A stretch of 64,000 nucleotides of DNA from Siphonodentalium dalli (lineage: Eukaryota > Mollusca > Scaphopoda > Gadilida > Siphonodentaliidae). A program made the translations under genes and the position numbers. Shown here piece by piece: positions 26,301-41,300 of the stretch (its first letter is position 1; every line of letters begins with the position of its first letter). Where the stretch lies: positions 172,310,310 through 172,374,309 of the forward strand of contig CP136064.1 in assembly GCA_032622095.1 (NCBI GenBank). The letters run 5' to 3'. Under the pieces are notes generated by a model, which was not told the origin of the DNA, did no database searches, and worked only from the letters and a program-made list of their open reading frames with translations.

Positions 26301-29300
26301 AATTTCATCGGCGCAGAACGGAGTAGCGAAACGAGCCAACCCGCCCCGCAGGAAATGGTTACGGAGCAGTGTTCCGAGTAACGCAATGAACAAACCCAAT
26401 GATTTGTGCACGGTGACAACGGCGAAATGATAGTCTCGATTCGTGTCATGAAAATGACTAAATGATACTTTTTATACAATTTTTTGGCAAATTCCTTGCT
26501 AGATTGAATTACAATGGAGATAAACGTACCCTGTTTCGTTGTACATTCTGGGATTCGAGCATGAAAACAGTTTGTGAACTCGCCGGCAAGCCGGCTCGTT
26601 CACAAACTGTTTTCATGCTCGAATCCCAGAATGTACAACTCAACAGGGTATGTTTATCTCCTAAGTAGCAGCATTTTAAAGGCGAAATTGATGAATTTGG
26701 TGAAATACATTTGTAAAAATTTGGTAAAATACACAATATATGGCTATTCAAGAATGTTTATAAAAAAATTATTTCACAAGGCCTCCAATTTGTATGTCCA
26801 GGTCATAGAGTACACAACCCTGATTACAGAAAATCTTTTCCCCGATATGTTGAGTATTTTTAGAGTTTATCTAATTTCAGAGCCTCAATTTCTCAAAATC
26901 CATTTGTATGGTCTTGTAATTTAAAAACAAAAGAGAAATGAAGGGATTGCTTTTTGTTTTAGTAACTTTCTCTCTATATTGTGCAGAACAAATCATTTCT
27001 TTATGCATCCATGATTGAGTAGACAGAAATATTCTTAAACAAAATGTGTGGTCCATTGTGAGGACTTATCAGCCGAATTTGCCTGTGATCCAGAGACGGC
27101 GTAATCAAATAGCATATTTGAGGTCATACAACTCAATACATATATGTATCCATATTACCTGTATTTTTCATAAGCATGCACTTAACTATACATGGTTAAT
27201 CAAAACTGTGAAGGAATGTCCAAAAACATTGTGTAGAAATCAACTCATGGCCCTATGAATCCTTAGTACTTATTGACTCTTTTCTAAAAATGCCAATTTG
27301 GGGCATTTTTGTCAATTTTGAATGTTTTGTTTTTGTGTTTAGCGAAGTTGTCACACATGCGATTCGGAACAGCCGTTGGTGGCATTGATTTTCAACGAGT
27401 TTCTGTCAAAATAGGAGGCTCCCATTTAGAGATCGCTCGAAGATCCATATGAAGTTTGGTTAGCATCAGATGAGGAATGTGGTATGTAGGGTGAGCAAAG
27501 GATTTAGACCTCCAAAGAGTAAAATCCAAGATGGCTGCCGGCGGCAGTTTTTCATCGAAAATTGTTCAAATTTGATAGCTCCCATCTAGAGGTGGTTCTA
27601 AACATGCCTGTAAATTTTCAAATCAATTCTCCGATAAATGCGGGCTGCGGGTGTGCCGATGGATTCAAATTTTAAATACAAGATAGCTGCTGACGGCCAA
27701 GTTTTTAAAAACAAATTTCGGTCAAAATAGGAGGCTCCCATCTAGAGGTCACCACGAAGATCCATATGAAGTCTGGTGACGATCGGATGATAGATGTGGC
27801 CTGTAAGGTGTGCGAAATGAGTTAGTCATGCAACGAGTAAATTCCAAGATGGCCGCTGGTGGCCATGTTTTTGAACTATAATTTCGATAGGAGGCTCCCA
27901 TCTGAATGTCACCTCGGAGATCCATATAAAGTTTGGTGATGATCGGATGAGGGATATGGTCTGTAGGGTGTGCCAAAGGATTTAGTCAGCCAAAGAGTAA
28001 AATCCAAGATGGCTGCCGGTGGCCATGTTTTTCATCGAAAATCGTTCAAATTCGATAGGACCCATCTACATGTGATCACAATCGTGCCTACAAAATAAAA
28101 AAAAATGATTGGGCCATAAAGACGGGCTGTAGGGTGTGCCGATGGATTCAAGTTTGAAAAGGCTTGCGATTTATTACAAAATTAATGTTTGCGATTTATT
28201 GTAAAGTAGTTTGCGATTTATCGCAGTTTGCGATTTATTGCAAAGGTTTGTGGTTAATCGCAATGATTTGCGATTTATTGGAGATCTATTTTTTTGCGTG
28301 GACACTAATGGGCTTCCGTATCTTCTTCCTGAATTGCACATATAATTTGGAGGTTCAAATGGGCAATGTCGTTTAAAACACAATTTAGTATATATATATA
28401 AAGCACCGTTTTATGTCTACGAGTGGTTACACTTATATTCGACGAAATGGTTAATAAGTCAATGGTCATTTCTATAAGTATATACAAATTCATGCAACTG
28501 ACTTTTAACATTAGGCCTACTATACCGAATTGCCCAATATTGGAATGCTACGTGAATTTAACCGGGATTTTTTAGATACTATTTTATTCGTTATCAATAC
28601 TAATTTAACAACTAAAGAACGATTACATTTGCGATATTATTCTATATAAATGGGACTTTTTTATTGGGATATATATAAGATGGTATCAACTTAGATGCTG
28701 GCAAAAGAATCGTCGCTTGAATATACGGTAAGTCGGTGTACGAAACGGCCTTTGTACACCAAACAATATATAAGAAAATATCGGAATTCAGCCGAAAGGC
28801 GCAGCAATTATTCTAAATTAAGAGATCATCGAATGCATTCATTTTGTACCTTCAACGGCAGATAGACCGGTTGCCGCTAAGAGCACTACAGCTGCCACGG
28901 CGTGCAGAATGATGGCGACTGTTTTCCTCTTAAATCTGAAATTTAATACATAAATATATATAGTTTGGTATAGCTCATCAAACAAATGAGCGTCAACCCA
29001 AGTGACATACCTATATATGTGACAATATGTCATGGCACAGAATGAATCTTTTCAACTATTTTTGGTCTGGGGGGGGGGTCAGTTTATTTCCCGACGAGGT
29101 GGGTAATCAAGAGGACACAAAGGCAATCTTTTCCACAACTCAAAAAGCAATTTCGTCCATAAATTTCAACCACTTTTGGCCTTAACACGACATACGATAT
29201 GTTGGTAATTATGTACTCTTACAATATAAGTTGTACGGCTTCGACTCCTATAGTTTTGTATTAGTTTGTCATATAGGGAGAGGAGGGTATTATAAGTGAT

Positions 29301-32300
29301 TACAGCACTTGTCCTCCAATCCCTTTTGTCATATATCAAATTATGAACAAATAAAATATGTTTAAACAAAAAAAACAAAAACTAAAAAATTAGTTTGTCA
29401 TATAGTGACCAGAGACTAAGTTGGTTAACACAGCATGCACTGAAATATATTCACAGTGGGGTTTCGTCTGAATTTTTTTTTATTCTGTGTGTCTCGGGGG
29501 TGGCTGTTGAAACATAGCCGGGAAAAACTTGCAATAATGGACAAAAACAATGAGTCGAGGGGTTTTGGGTCCCCAAAAAAATGCCAACGGTAGAGAGCTT
29601 TTCACTACAGTGAAGTAATCGGAGTCTCCATATCACGCCAAGTTGATAAGGTGATATACCAGATAAGATTCGTTGCCGTGGTCGCTCGTCTGATCCGGGA
29701 TCTCACCTCAACGAGAAGTGATATGGAGACTCAGATCAATTCACTGTTGTGATAATATGTTAATGGTATGACTAATTGAATTTAAGCATTACAACCAACT
29801 GAAATTTATTTAATCTGCAATTATTTATGATTAACGAGCCAGGAACTATATTTTGTCAAAAACATTTTTTGGGGAATTACCTCGTGTGGAAGGATATCTG
29901 AATGTGCCATACGCGGAAGAATTTCTACAAGTAACCAACGGTGATTAGTTCGAATTTAATAAATGAATCGCAGCATTTTCAAGAAGAAAAATAATGTCAA
30001 TTTCAGTATAAAATAGTCCCGAAGCCAAGTTCTGATTCAGGGGCGCATAGTTATATGGAATCGGATCAGTATACTATCATGGTACGTTTGATCGAAGAAC
30101 CATCACCAAGCAATAGTGGTATTCAGTGAAAATAATTATAGTCATATAATACAATAAAGTGTTGTGCATCAAAGACGGCTCTGGTCGAATCTTTTTTATT
30201 GCCCTTAAGAGTGAATCAGCTCGACCAATAATCACTAAAAATGGATGAACTAAAGAACCATATATCAGAACTAAGGGCCATAACTCAGGTAAATTAACAA
30301 AATCGGACAAGTCTGGGTTTTTTTTTCTCAATCATGATATTGTTGTGAAAGATCCATATATATATCCAATATGAACGGAATCGGTTGACGTTTGAAGTTT
30401 TCGCACAATCGTTCATCAAATTGCTAAAAATAGACAAACCAAGGGCCGTAACTCAGGTAAAAAAAATCGGACAAACCTGGTTTTCGAAATCGATCGAGAT
30501 ATTGGTGTAAAAGATCCATAAACCTAATATGAACGTAATCGGTTGAGGTTTGATCAAGTTATCACCCTAAATGTTGAACATTGCAAAAAAAAGAAGAAAA
30601 AAAGGGCCATAACTCAGATAAAATAAATTGGACAAACCTTCTTTTCAAACTCGATCGAGGTATTGTTGTGAAAGGTCCACATGTCAGATGTGAATGTAAT
30701 CGGTTGACGTGTGTTCGAGTTTTCGCGCTAACGGGCATAAACTTGCTCAAAAGTAGTCAAACTAAGGGCCGCAACTCAGATAAAAAGGTTCGGACAAAAC
30801 TGATTTTCGAATTGTTCAAGATATTGTCGTGAAAGATCCATATACCAAATATGGATGAAATTGATTGACGTTTGTTTGAGTTATCGCGCTAACGGACATT
30901 CCATTTCCTAAAATTTCAACAACAAAAATAAAAAATAATAATTGGAAATTAAGGGCTGTAAAGCAGGTAAAAAGATCGGACACATCTGATTTTCGAACTC
31001 GTTCGAGATATTTTTGTAAAAGATCCATATACCAAATATGGTTGAAATTGGTTAAAATTTCATAAAATTGCTACAAATAGACGATCTAAGGGCCGTAACT
31101 CAGGTAAAAGAAATCAAACAAAACTGATTTTCGACACAGATCGAGGTATTGTTGCGAAAGATCCATATACCAAACATGAATGAAATTGGTTGGCGTTTGT
31201 TCAGGTTATCGCGCTAACGGGCATCACATTTCTATAAATAGAAAGAAATGGCATAACTGTGGTTAGAACGGGTCCTACTAAAACCCGACCGCACCCGACC
31301 GCACCCGACCGCACCCGACCGGACCCGACCGCACCCGACCGGACCGCCCCCAGGGGTCCGAGCGAGATGGGGTTTGCACTATCGTGTAGAATGGACCCGA
31401 ATGTACCAAAGTTCCAATCCCCAAGTCGATAGCTCGAGCGGTCACGGCACTGTTAACCCCTGACTGGCGGCCGTTTCCGCCAGGTACGAGAAATCCAAAA
31501 AGGCGCCGACCGCACCTCCCCTGACTGCCTGACCACGGAAATGGACTTTATATCATGAAGTGAATACCCATATGCATCCATGGGCGATCGGACAAGTCGC
31601 TAGCTGCAGCGGAAGTGAATAAATTAACCCATACGCTGCTGCCGAATTCGCTATAAATGTACGCAAAAACGCCGAAATTAACACCCGCCGACCGGACCGC
31701 CCCTGTGGGTCCGAGCGTGATGGGGTATGCACTATCGTGTAGAATGGACCCGAATGTACCATAGTTCCAATCCCCAAGTCGATAGCTCGAGCGGTCACGG
31801 CACTGTTAACCCCTGACTGGCGGCCGTTTCCGCCAGGTACGGGAAATCCAAAAAGGCGCCGACCGCACTCCCCTGACTGCCTGACCACGGAAATGGACAT
31901 TATATCATGAAGTGAATACCCCTATGCATCCATGGGCGATCGGACAAGTCGCTAGCTGCAGCGGAAGTGAATAAATTAACCCATACGCTGCTGCCGAATT
32001 CGCTATAAATGTACGCAAAAACGACGAAATTAACACCCGCCGACCGGACCGCCCCAGGGGTCCGAGCGAGATGGGGTTTGTACTATCGTGTAGAATGGAC
32101 CCGAATGTACCAAAGTTCCAATCCCCAAGTCGATAGCTCGAGCGGTCACGGCACTGTTAACCCCTGACTGGCGGCCGTTTCCGCCAGGTACGAGAAATCC
32201 AAAAAGGCGCCGACCGCACCTCCCCTGACTGCCTGACCACGGAAATGGACTTTATATCATGAAGTGAATACCCATATGCATCCATGGGCGATCGGACAAG

Positions 32301-35300
32301 TCGCTAGCTGCAGCGGAAGTGAATAAATTAACCCATACGCTGCTGCCGAATTCGGTATAAATGTACGCAAAAACGCCGAAATTAACACCCGCCGACCGGA
32401 CCGCCCCTGTGGGTCCGAGCGTGATGGGGTATGCACTATCGTGTAGAATGGACCCGAATGTACCATAGTTCCAATCCCCAAGTCGATAGCTCGAGCGGTC
32501 ACGGCACTGTTAACCCCTAACTGGTGGCCGTTTCCGCCAGGTACGGGAAATCCAAAAAGGCGCCGACCGCACCTCCCCTGACTGCCTGACCACGGAAATG
32601 GACATTATATCATGAAGTGAATACCCCTATGCATCCATGGGCGATCGGACAAGTCGCTAGCTGCAGCGGAAGTGAATAAATAAACCCATACGCTGCTGCC
32701 GAATTCGCTATAAATGTACGCAAAAACGACGAAATTAACACCCGCCGACCGGACCGCCCCCAGGGGTCCGAGCGAGATGGGGTTTGCACTATCGTGTAGA
32801 ATGGACCCGAATGTACCAAAGTTCCAATCCCCAAGTCGATAGCTCGAGCGGTCACGGCACTGTTAACCCCTGACTGGCGGCCGTTTCCGCCAGGTACGAG
32901 AAATCCAAAAAGGCGCCGACCGCACCTCCCCTGACTGCCTGACCACGGAAATGGACATTGTCCGATCGCCCATGGATGCATATGGGTATTCACTTCATGA
33001 TATAATGTCCATTTCCGTGGTCAGGCAGTCAGGGGAGGTGCGGTCGGCGCCTTTTCGGATTTCCCGTACCTGGCGGAAACGGCCGCCAGTCAGGGGTTAA
33101 CAGTGCCGTGACCGCTCGAGCTATCGACTTGGGGATTGGAACTTTGGTACATTCGGGTCCATTCTACACGATAGTGCAAACCCCATCTCGCTCGGACCCA
33201 TAGGGGCGGTCCGGTCGGCGGGTGTTAATTTCGGCGTTTTTGCGTACATTTATAGCGAATTCGGCAGCAGCGTATGGGTTAATTTATTTACTTCCGCTGC
33301 AGCTAGCGACTTGTCCGATCGCCCATGGATGCATATGGGTATTCACTTCATGATATAATGTCCATTTCCGTGGTCAGGCAGTCAGGGGAGGTGCGGTCGG
33401 CGCCTTTTCGGATTTCCCGTACCTGGCGGAAACGGCCGCCAGTCAGGGGTTAACAGTGCCGTGACCGCTCGAGCTATCGACTTGGGGATTGGAACTTTGG
33501 TACATTCGGGTCCATTCTACACGTTAGTGCAAACCCCATCTCGCTCGGACCCCTGGGGGCGGTCCGGTCGGGTGCGGTCGGGTCCGGTCGGGTGCGGTCG
33601 GGTGCGGTCGGGTGCGGTCGGGTTTTAGTAGGACCGGTTAGAACGTCGGGCGGACCCGATTATCTGTGTACAGCTGTCGCACATACATGGCAATTAACTC
33701 ATTAAAATTGCCAGAACCCATCAATAAACGGCTATGTTATATAGGTTTGTATCGCCCGGAAGCCGCCCGTCCAACCGTTTTTCAAAAATTAAACCTCGAC
33801 TAAAAATGTATCAAACGCGTTTGAAATATTTGCCCACGCCACACACACACACACACACACATTGGAAAATTACAAGTTGTAGAAATTAAATTAAATCGGC
33901 GTACAGTGCAAACGAACCCTATGTTTATTATCTTCGCGTTGATATTGTATTACCTCTCGTTTTTTACAATGATATATATAGGCTACGTACACATGTTGCT
34001 GTCCCAGAACTGTTTGTCTATATTGCAATATGGATAGTTCACTCATTTGTGTCCGAGATGGAGATTTTGGTATATAGGATTAGGTGTGCAAATAGTTGGG
34101 ACAGTCGAGGCATTATATACCTTGCACACAGCCAAAGCATCAGAAATCCTTTCGGGAACTCGGAAGCAGCCTTTAGTGCAAAACTAGCTATTCTGTCCTC
34201 GATTGTCATGGCAGGAATCAGGAAGAGCCCATAATACACCAAGACATTGACGAACCTTTGTGTGATAAAATATATGAATAATCATATACGCAAATTGACA
34301 TGCTCTCGTGCGCGTGTTGAAAATTATTCCAAGTTTAATTCGAGGCTTAGTGTCCTGCGAATCTCGGAGTCGATTTTATTACATCGAATATCGTATCAAT
34401 ATCGACATCGAATCGAATCTCTATTCGAATCCGGTGCTGTTGTTAACCGTTGTCACACACCAATGATTTCACTGGTTGCTACACATATTAATCCATGTTG
34501 TAACTGTATTTCTCCATCTTTTGGAAATGGCGATGTTAAAAAAATCGACTGGTCAATTTGCGAGCTGCCGACATGCGATATCTAAATCAAGCGACAAATT
34601 CACGGAGTTGATTTTTGACTGCAGTTAATTGATTTTGTGCAAATCCAGAAGACTTAAAATCATGCCGATTCAAAAACTTGCGAATCGGTCGTCTGAGTCT
34701 GTGTCGAACTGGAATTAATCGGACCACCGATATCGGCATCGAACCGAATCTCTAACATCCCTGGGCCCTGTTAATTATTCCTAAACATATTCGATCGCTT
34801 TATTGAATGTCTGCACTTCGACGTGACATGTCATTGTGGCATTTAGTTCATGCGGAAGTTGAAACTAAAAAAAAAAGGGCCACATTGTTCCAGTATATAG
34901 TTTATCATAATGACATCCACAATCATGGTAGTGGACTATCTCCGAAACTTTGCACAACACAAGTGAATTTGCTTCCAAACTTTAAAAAACGTTGATTTTG
35001 TTTATTGTTAGAGATTTGAAAACCCGTTCGAAACATTAAATTTTGCACATATGTACATATTCACATACCAATTGATATTAGATATGGAGCAACGCTGGAA
35101 TTTCAATATAACCACTCTTTTAATGGGTTTTTCGAATTTAAAGAGTTTCGGGATTATATAATGTATTAAATGTCACAATTAATCTTACCATGGAATCTGC
35201 AATTTAAAATTAGGCATATACAGTAAGTATGTCTCTGTGAGATATAATGGCACATTTTTAGGGCGAAATTGGAACTCCTCGTTCAAGATGACCGTCAAAA

Positions 35301-38300
35301 TGGCAGCCGTAAGTGAGAAATTTGACGTTTTTTCTCTAATATTTTCTAGACCAGTTCCTTCTGTATGGAACTGGTTCGGAAATGTGACTTTATTTTGTAT
35401 TGTTCATGTTAACTGATGATTGGAGCAATGAAATATGCTATTCATGAGATCACAGCCTCTTCCGATCCCTCAATAATTCGATTTTACAGAACGCTGTATG
35501 AAATTTCACCAAAAATCACCATTTGGATGCTAGTCATATTTCCACAAGAAATGACCAGAGCTGTGCAAAGTAATTGAGGCATACCATTGCTCATGAATAT
35601 TTCAACCCAATGGAGCCAAATGGTCACTTTGGCTGACAAAATGGCGGCCAAAATATGGAAAGTGGTAAATATTGTCCCATAGTGCCATGCAGTCGATCAA
35701 AAGTCGAGGATGATGAATAAAATTGGCTGTTCTGTCATATATATACATATATTGAATACTAACATTTATTGTGCATTTTGGATGTGTTACTATTATATTA
35801 CCAAATTTATTGGAATTTTATCTCAAAATCTGCAAAAAATCATTTTTCAGGTTTGCGCCATTTGTTAAAGTAACATGGAACTATCTTTGGTGTTTGTTTT
35901 TATCCATCTTAAGTGCATCACAATGAGAAATATCTATGATGTTTATAGTTTTGATCCGTCTTAAATGCCTCACATTGATGTGGTTTTAGAAAAACAGACT
36001 CAAGCTGGCTTGAAAAATGTCGAAAAAATTTGATATTTTCTGCAACTCTCTGTTTTCCATTACCAATAGCATATGTATCACACATTTTATATTGTCTTCT
36101 GTATAGCAATGCACGGTCTTATGTATATTTGTACATGTGATTACTTACCATGCAAACCAAACAATTAAAGAGTTCCGGAGAAGGATAGGATCTCTCACGA
36201 ACTGAGAGAATCCCTGTTTCTTATCAGGTTCCACCTCCGGTGTGATTTCAGCTGATAAAATAATTCTTGATTCTTCTTTTCCATTCTCGATTTTCTCCGA
36301 TCCATTTTCTTCAAAGTGCAGAGTTTTCTCGATGCTCACCTTATCGTGTTCATCTAATAACCGATCGATGTTTTCAAATGGTACACGATTCATCTTGAAC
36401 GCTTTTTTGATGATTTTTACCGCTTCCTTCATTCTTCCTTTTGCAACTAGCCATCGAACAGATTCATCTAGAAAACTAAGCAAACATCATAAACTATGAG
36501 AGACATCCCAATGAGTTTATCCTTTCTATACTAAATGGATTCACCCATTCAGTTATAAAATTATACATTGGAACGGTCTAGTATTCATTTGGAGGGATTT
36601 TCCGGTAAAATAAGCAGACGACAGACATTACAATTAAGTGCAGATGGAGTCCTATTTATTGGAGGGACGTGTTCTATAAGCTTCTGATGGGTTACTTTAT
36701 TTGTCCACAACATCGATGCATGCATTAGTTAGGATTACCATTTAGCGCTGTGGAATTTGACTATCCAGGTTGACCTAGAATACTCTCACCACACACTGAC
36801 CTGGAAACTCGAATGCATGTATATGTGATAGACAAATGCAAAATAGCCAGTATTTGCACAATTTCAATTTTCATTGTTCATTTAAAATATAGCTTCTAAA
36901 ACTGGTTAAACTGTCATTTGGACTGAAGGAGATAATTTCCCAGTGCTATGAGCGATATAATTAAGGGTTTACGCGGTTTCAGACCATAGTTATATTTGGG
37001 GGTGGGTGTCAAACATTGGGATTGAACACATTTTTGTGCAGGTTGGGGGCGGTGGGTCGCCGAAAAAGCCAGCTGCAAAAACAACATACATTCCTGAACG
37101 TTTTACCGCCCTCTTTCACCTGTCAATACTAATGCTATCAGATTAACTGCACCTTTTCTTAACCTAATAAAACATCACTGATATAATTATGCGATAACAA
37201 AAATAACTTAAATACTGAAAACATCCTGAAATCATTGGTTTATTTTCTGGTAAATATACAGTTGAACAAATATGCATATTTCTTTTAAAAACGACATTTC
37301 ATGAAAAACATGTTCTAACCAAAAAGATTCCCGTTTGAACTGACAAATCAGTGAGTGTACTAGAGTATTAGCTTTCCCGTTCTGTATTTCGTTTTGTTTT
37401 TCCGTTCAAACATGTCACCTATAATTGTGAGCTATAATATTATCATCCTTTCAAATCCAAAAGTAGCTACATTTTTAGAAATGATGTCAAGATTACCATA
37501 CATCCAGATAAATGGCACCAAGTCTTTCAAAGATTGAGTTATGCGATCTGATATTATTTGTATCATTCCCATTATTTAAAAAACTTCAATGGAAGCTATG
37601 GAGCGGCTAATCTCTCAATATTGGTGTATATCAGAAAAACCATAGCATGTATAGCTAGATATATATGACACATGCAGCAACATATCTACAAATAGACTAT
37701 AAAATACATGATAGTTTTATGTATTTAATAGGTTCTAGCGAGGTGTGTCTGTAAAAGCCCTGAATCGTAAATTCGTAACACTAACTATAGACACACACAC
37801 AAATTCTAGCACACTGTCAAATCCAAATTTTATGAACAACCAAGCAGTCAGCGGATCGTTCAGTTTGGCAATCTCTGTTGATTTCCGAGGGTTATGCGGT
37901 TATTGGAAAAACAACCGCAATGTTGTTATATGTTTATGCACACATTGACTTGGTGGGCCTGGCTATCGTAACGCTATGGGGAAATCGGAAGCAGTAAAAT
38001 GCGTATGTAAATATATAGTTATACGCACCATCATATTGCAATAACTGGATTATATCGATCTTCATATATTTTGTCACGAATTTGCCTGCTGTTTCTTTTA
38101 TGTATATATACACCATATACATGCATGTTATTTTTGTGATAGCTGCCTTAGTTATGTATATAAATATTGACAGTATATATGATATCAAATTCGATCGATG
38201 ATCATATAAGTTGACCACCCGCATATATATACAATGAAGAAAATTTTAGGTATAGATAAAAACGCACAGTATTTGGAGAATAATGCCAACAGATGATATT

Positions 38301-41300
38301 GAAAGTATTCTTAGAAACGGTCTCCAGTCCATTCCTCTTAATAAGTAAGCCACCGCTGCCAAGCTCAGCGAGCCAAGCGTCCAGACAAACCCACGACCAA
38401 TAGCAAATGTAGCTCTGTATTCAAGAGGAACAAGTTCCGCACTCAGAATTGTATGAGACAACACGATACCCTGAAAAAAAAAAATCTGGATTGCGTGTAC
38501 CGGTCCACAACCAGTCTGGAACAACGTGAACCCAGACTATCAGGAATGCCTACGCATTCAATAATATATAACACAGCCAATTATACCTGCAGTTTTAACT
38601 AATCTTGTACATATCAATTTGAAATGTCACATATATTTGAAACATTTGGAAAATTCCAAATTTCATCTGTTATACATGCATATCTATATATGCTGTGCCA
38701 AATGGACAAATAAATTCCTTCCTATACATACACGAGTTTTCGACAGTACAGTTATAACTATTCAGATTTATACTTAACTCAATTAGAACAATAAAATTGG
38801 TTCTTGTCAATTTGTCGACTGTTTGTCGTCTCTGCAAATATCGCCATATGCCGGCGACACATCATCCAGTGAACCGACATCCCTTTCGGCATGCATCAAT
38901 TTACATTACCTCAATACGCAAATCAATTTGGAAGTCTGGAAATGTGCACATGAATCGACCGTCATGCCGTCAGGCATGCTGATCTCACCATCGAACAGTT
39001 TGCGATTCTGTTCACATGATATTGTACGCACAGCGTCCAATAGAGCCGACAATTTGTGTGATTGTTCAAGTTTGGTACAGTATAGTACCAGTCAAAAGAA
39101 GTGGTATATTATATTAAGCGCGCTTTTTTCGCGCCTAATATCGCAACAATATTGCAAGTGGAAAGGCTTATAGGCTAGTCCCTTGCGATATTATTGCAAT
39201 ATTTTGCGCTTAATGTCGCAATATTTCGCACTTAATTTTGCGACATCTTACGCTCAAAATTGTGCCATTTAAAGCAAATTATTGCTTCTATATTGTTTAT
39301 TGCATAAATATATATAGAGACACTGTTTTAGATTTGTATATAATTATAGTTGTAAATGCTATTTGTACACTATATGTACAATCTATGCAGATTATTTATC
39401 TAATATAAATATAACACAATCGGGTCTGTATGCAATTTTGCGCGCTTAATATCGCAATATTTTGCTCTCAATATCGCAATAATAAGCGCGACAAATTTTT
39501 GGTATTGCGCTATAATCGCGCCTTTTTCGAAATTAAGCGCGCTCAATATATCGCAATAAAGGCGCGCCTCAAAATACCGATTCTTCTGACTGGTACTGTA
39601 TTGCAAACAAAACAACACATGCACCGAGGCGAAAACGTGCCACGATTGCCAGCGAGACGGTCACATAAAGAGACCGATTGATGAAATGAGTAGTTGGGCG
39701 TGACGCGCCTGGAACTTCGCGCCCGGGTTGATCGAAAAGATCGAGTGATCTCCTTCACCTCACGATTTGTCATTTGAGGTTAACTAAACATAGCAAAGCA
39801 TCATGTCCGACCGCCGCAAAATATGATGTGCCCACGAGCTTTAATACGGGGCGTTGGGGGTTGCACGAGGTGTCCTGTTAAGGTGGATGTTTTGTTGAAG
39901 GTGCTGATCGAGCCATTTTTGTGCGCTGAAATAAAGAACGGAACTCGTGTTATGTGCAATAAATAGAGCATGGCTTGAAGTTGACTTCGCGAGCTTAGTG
40001 CCAAGTTGTGTGATGGTATAGTTCACGGTGCGAATCGAAGAGGAATAAACTATACTCACCCCACTGGGCACTATACCCGCGTAGTCCACGACAAGCCATG
40101 CACTATTTATTATATTTCACCGAACAGTTCGAACCAATTATTTAGTGTCAAATCGTACAGTGTATCATTAAACTCATGAGTTTCAACTCGAGATGACGAA
40201 TATGGCCATATATACGTCATTATATTCATAAGTGTTACCTGTTGGAAAGTTCCCGTAACGAGGCGCAAGAACGAGAATAACCAGAAAGGTGACGCGAAGG
40301 TCGAGGCGAATGCGGCTACCCATATTCCAGCCTGTGACCAAATTTGGGTGCGCTTCCTTCCGACGAAATCTGCGACGAAGGTCAAAGCGGCACCTACGCC
40401 CTGTCCTGCTAGCACCATGGAATGTGGGAGTTGTCCGAGACTCCGAGTGTCGCATACCAGGTCCCACTGCAAAAACATACGCCACAATATTCTAGTTCTC
40501 GTTCTGTTTTCTGGTAACCGGTATACTGTTTAACACCAGTATATGGCTTCTATACGAACAGTTGAAACTACAGGCTCCTGGGAAATTACCCACAACCCAT
40601 AACTACAAAACAGATACTTGCATGTTAACAGTATAAGTTGCGACGAGTGAAACCTATACTCGAAACGATGAGCTGTCGTGCCACATTTCGGTCCTACGGA
40701 TCAATTGCTCTGTATGTCAAGGACAAATTTCGCCAAGAAAAAAAAACCTACATTGTTACTACACTTTGCCGTTATAGCCGTATAATAAGAACTATTCGAC
40801 ACACAAAAATTTCCAAACACGGGAAGACGCGTGGTCAAGTAAATATTTTACAAGACACTGATTGAAGGCCGAACATGTGTCTTTGGTTCAAATAACGTTG
40901 AACAAATTCATTACCAAATAATTGACGAATGTAAATGGCATCATCTTCAGAAGATGTTTCTTGATCCTGCAGCTGATACATGAAACTGGGAGGTCGTACG
41001 AAGCAGCTAATCGCCAAGCAGTGTCAACAGAACATTCATTGCGAGGAGAAATAAACTCTCTGCGGAATAACTCCAAAAGACAGTTCTTCACAATACTAAT
41101 TTCAAGCCTCCCAAGAAAGTTGAAACAAGTTATCGGCGTGAAAAACCTTGTCACTGCGGAAATGATCCTTCGATGTCGATCTTGTCTGACGATAAGGAAG
41201 AGCGCTGTTCAAAATGTCTTCTGATAAATAATTTTGCTGTTCAGTACAGAACAAAACCGTAAAATGAAAAGACTTACAAACCGAATAATAATCAAAAACA

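Noticed and set aside
31553-32993. Three similar minus-strand open frames of 81-127 codons
   Set aside because: They are reading frames of the 352-bp repeat. The period is not a multiple of three and there is no recognisable domain, so repetition alone explains them.
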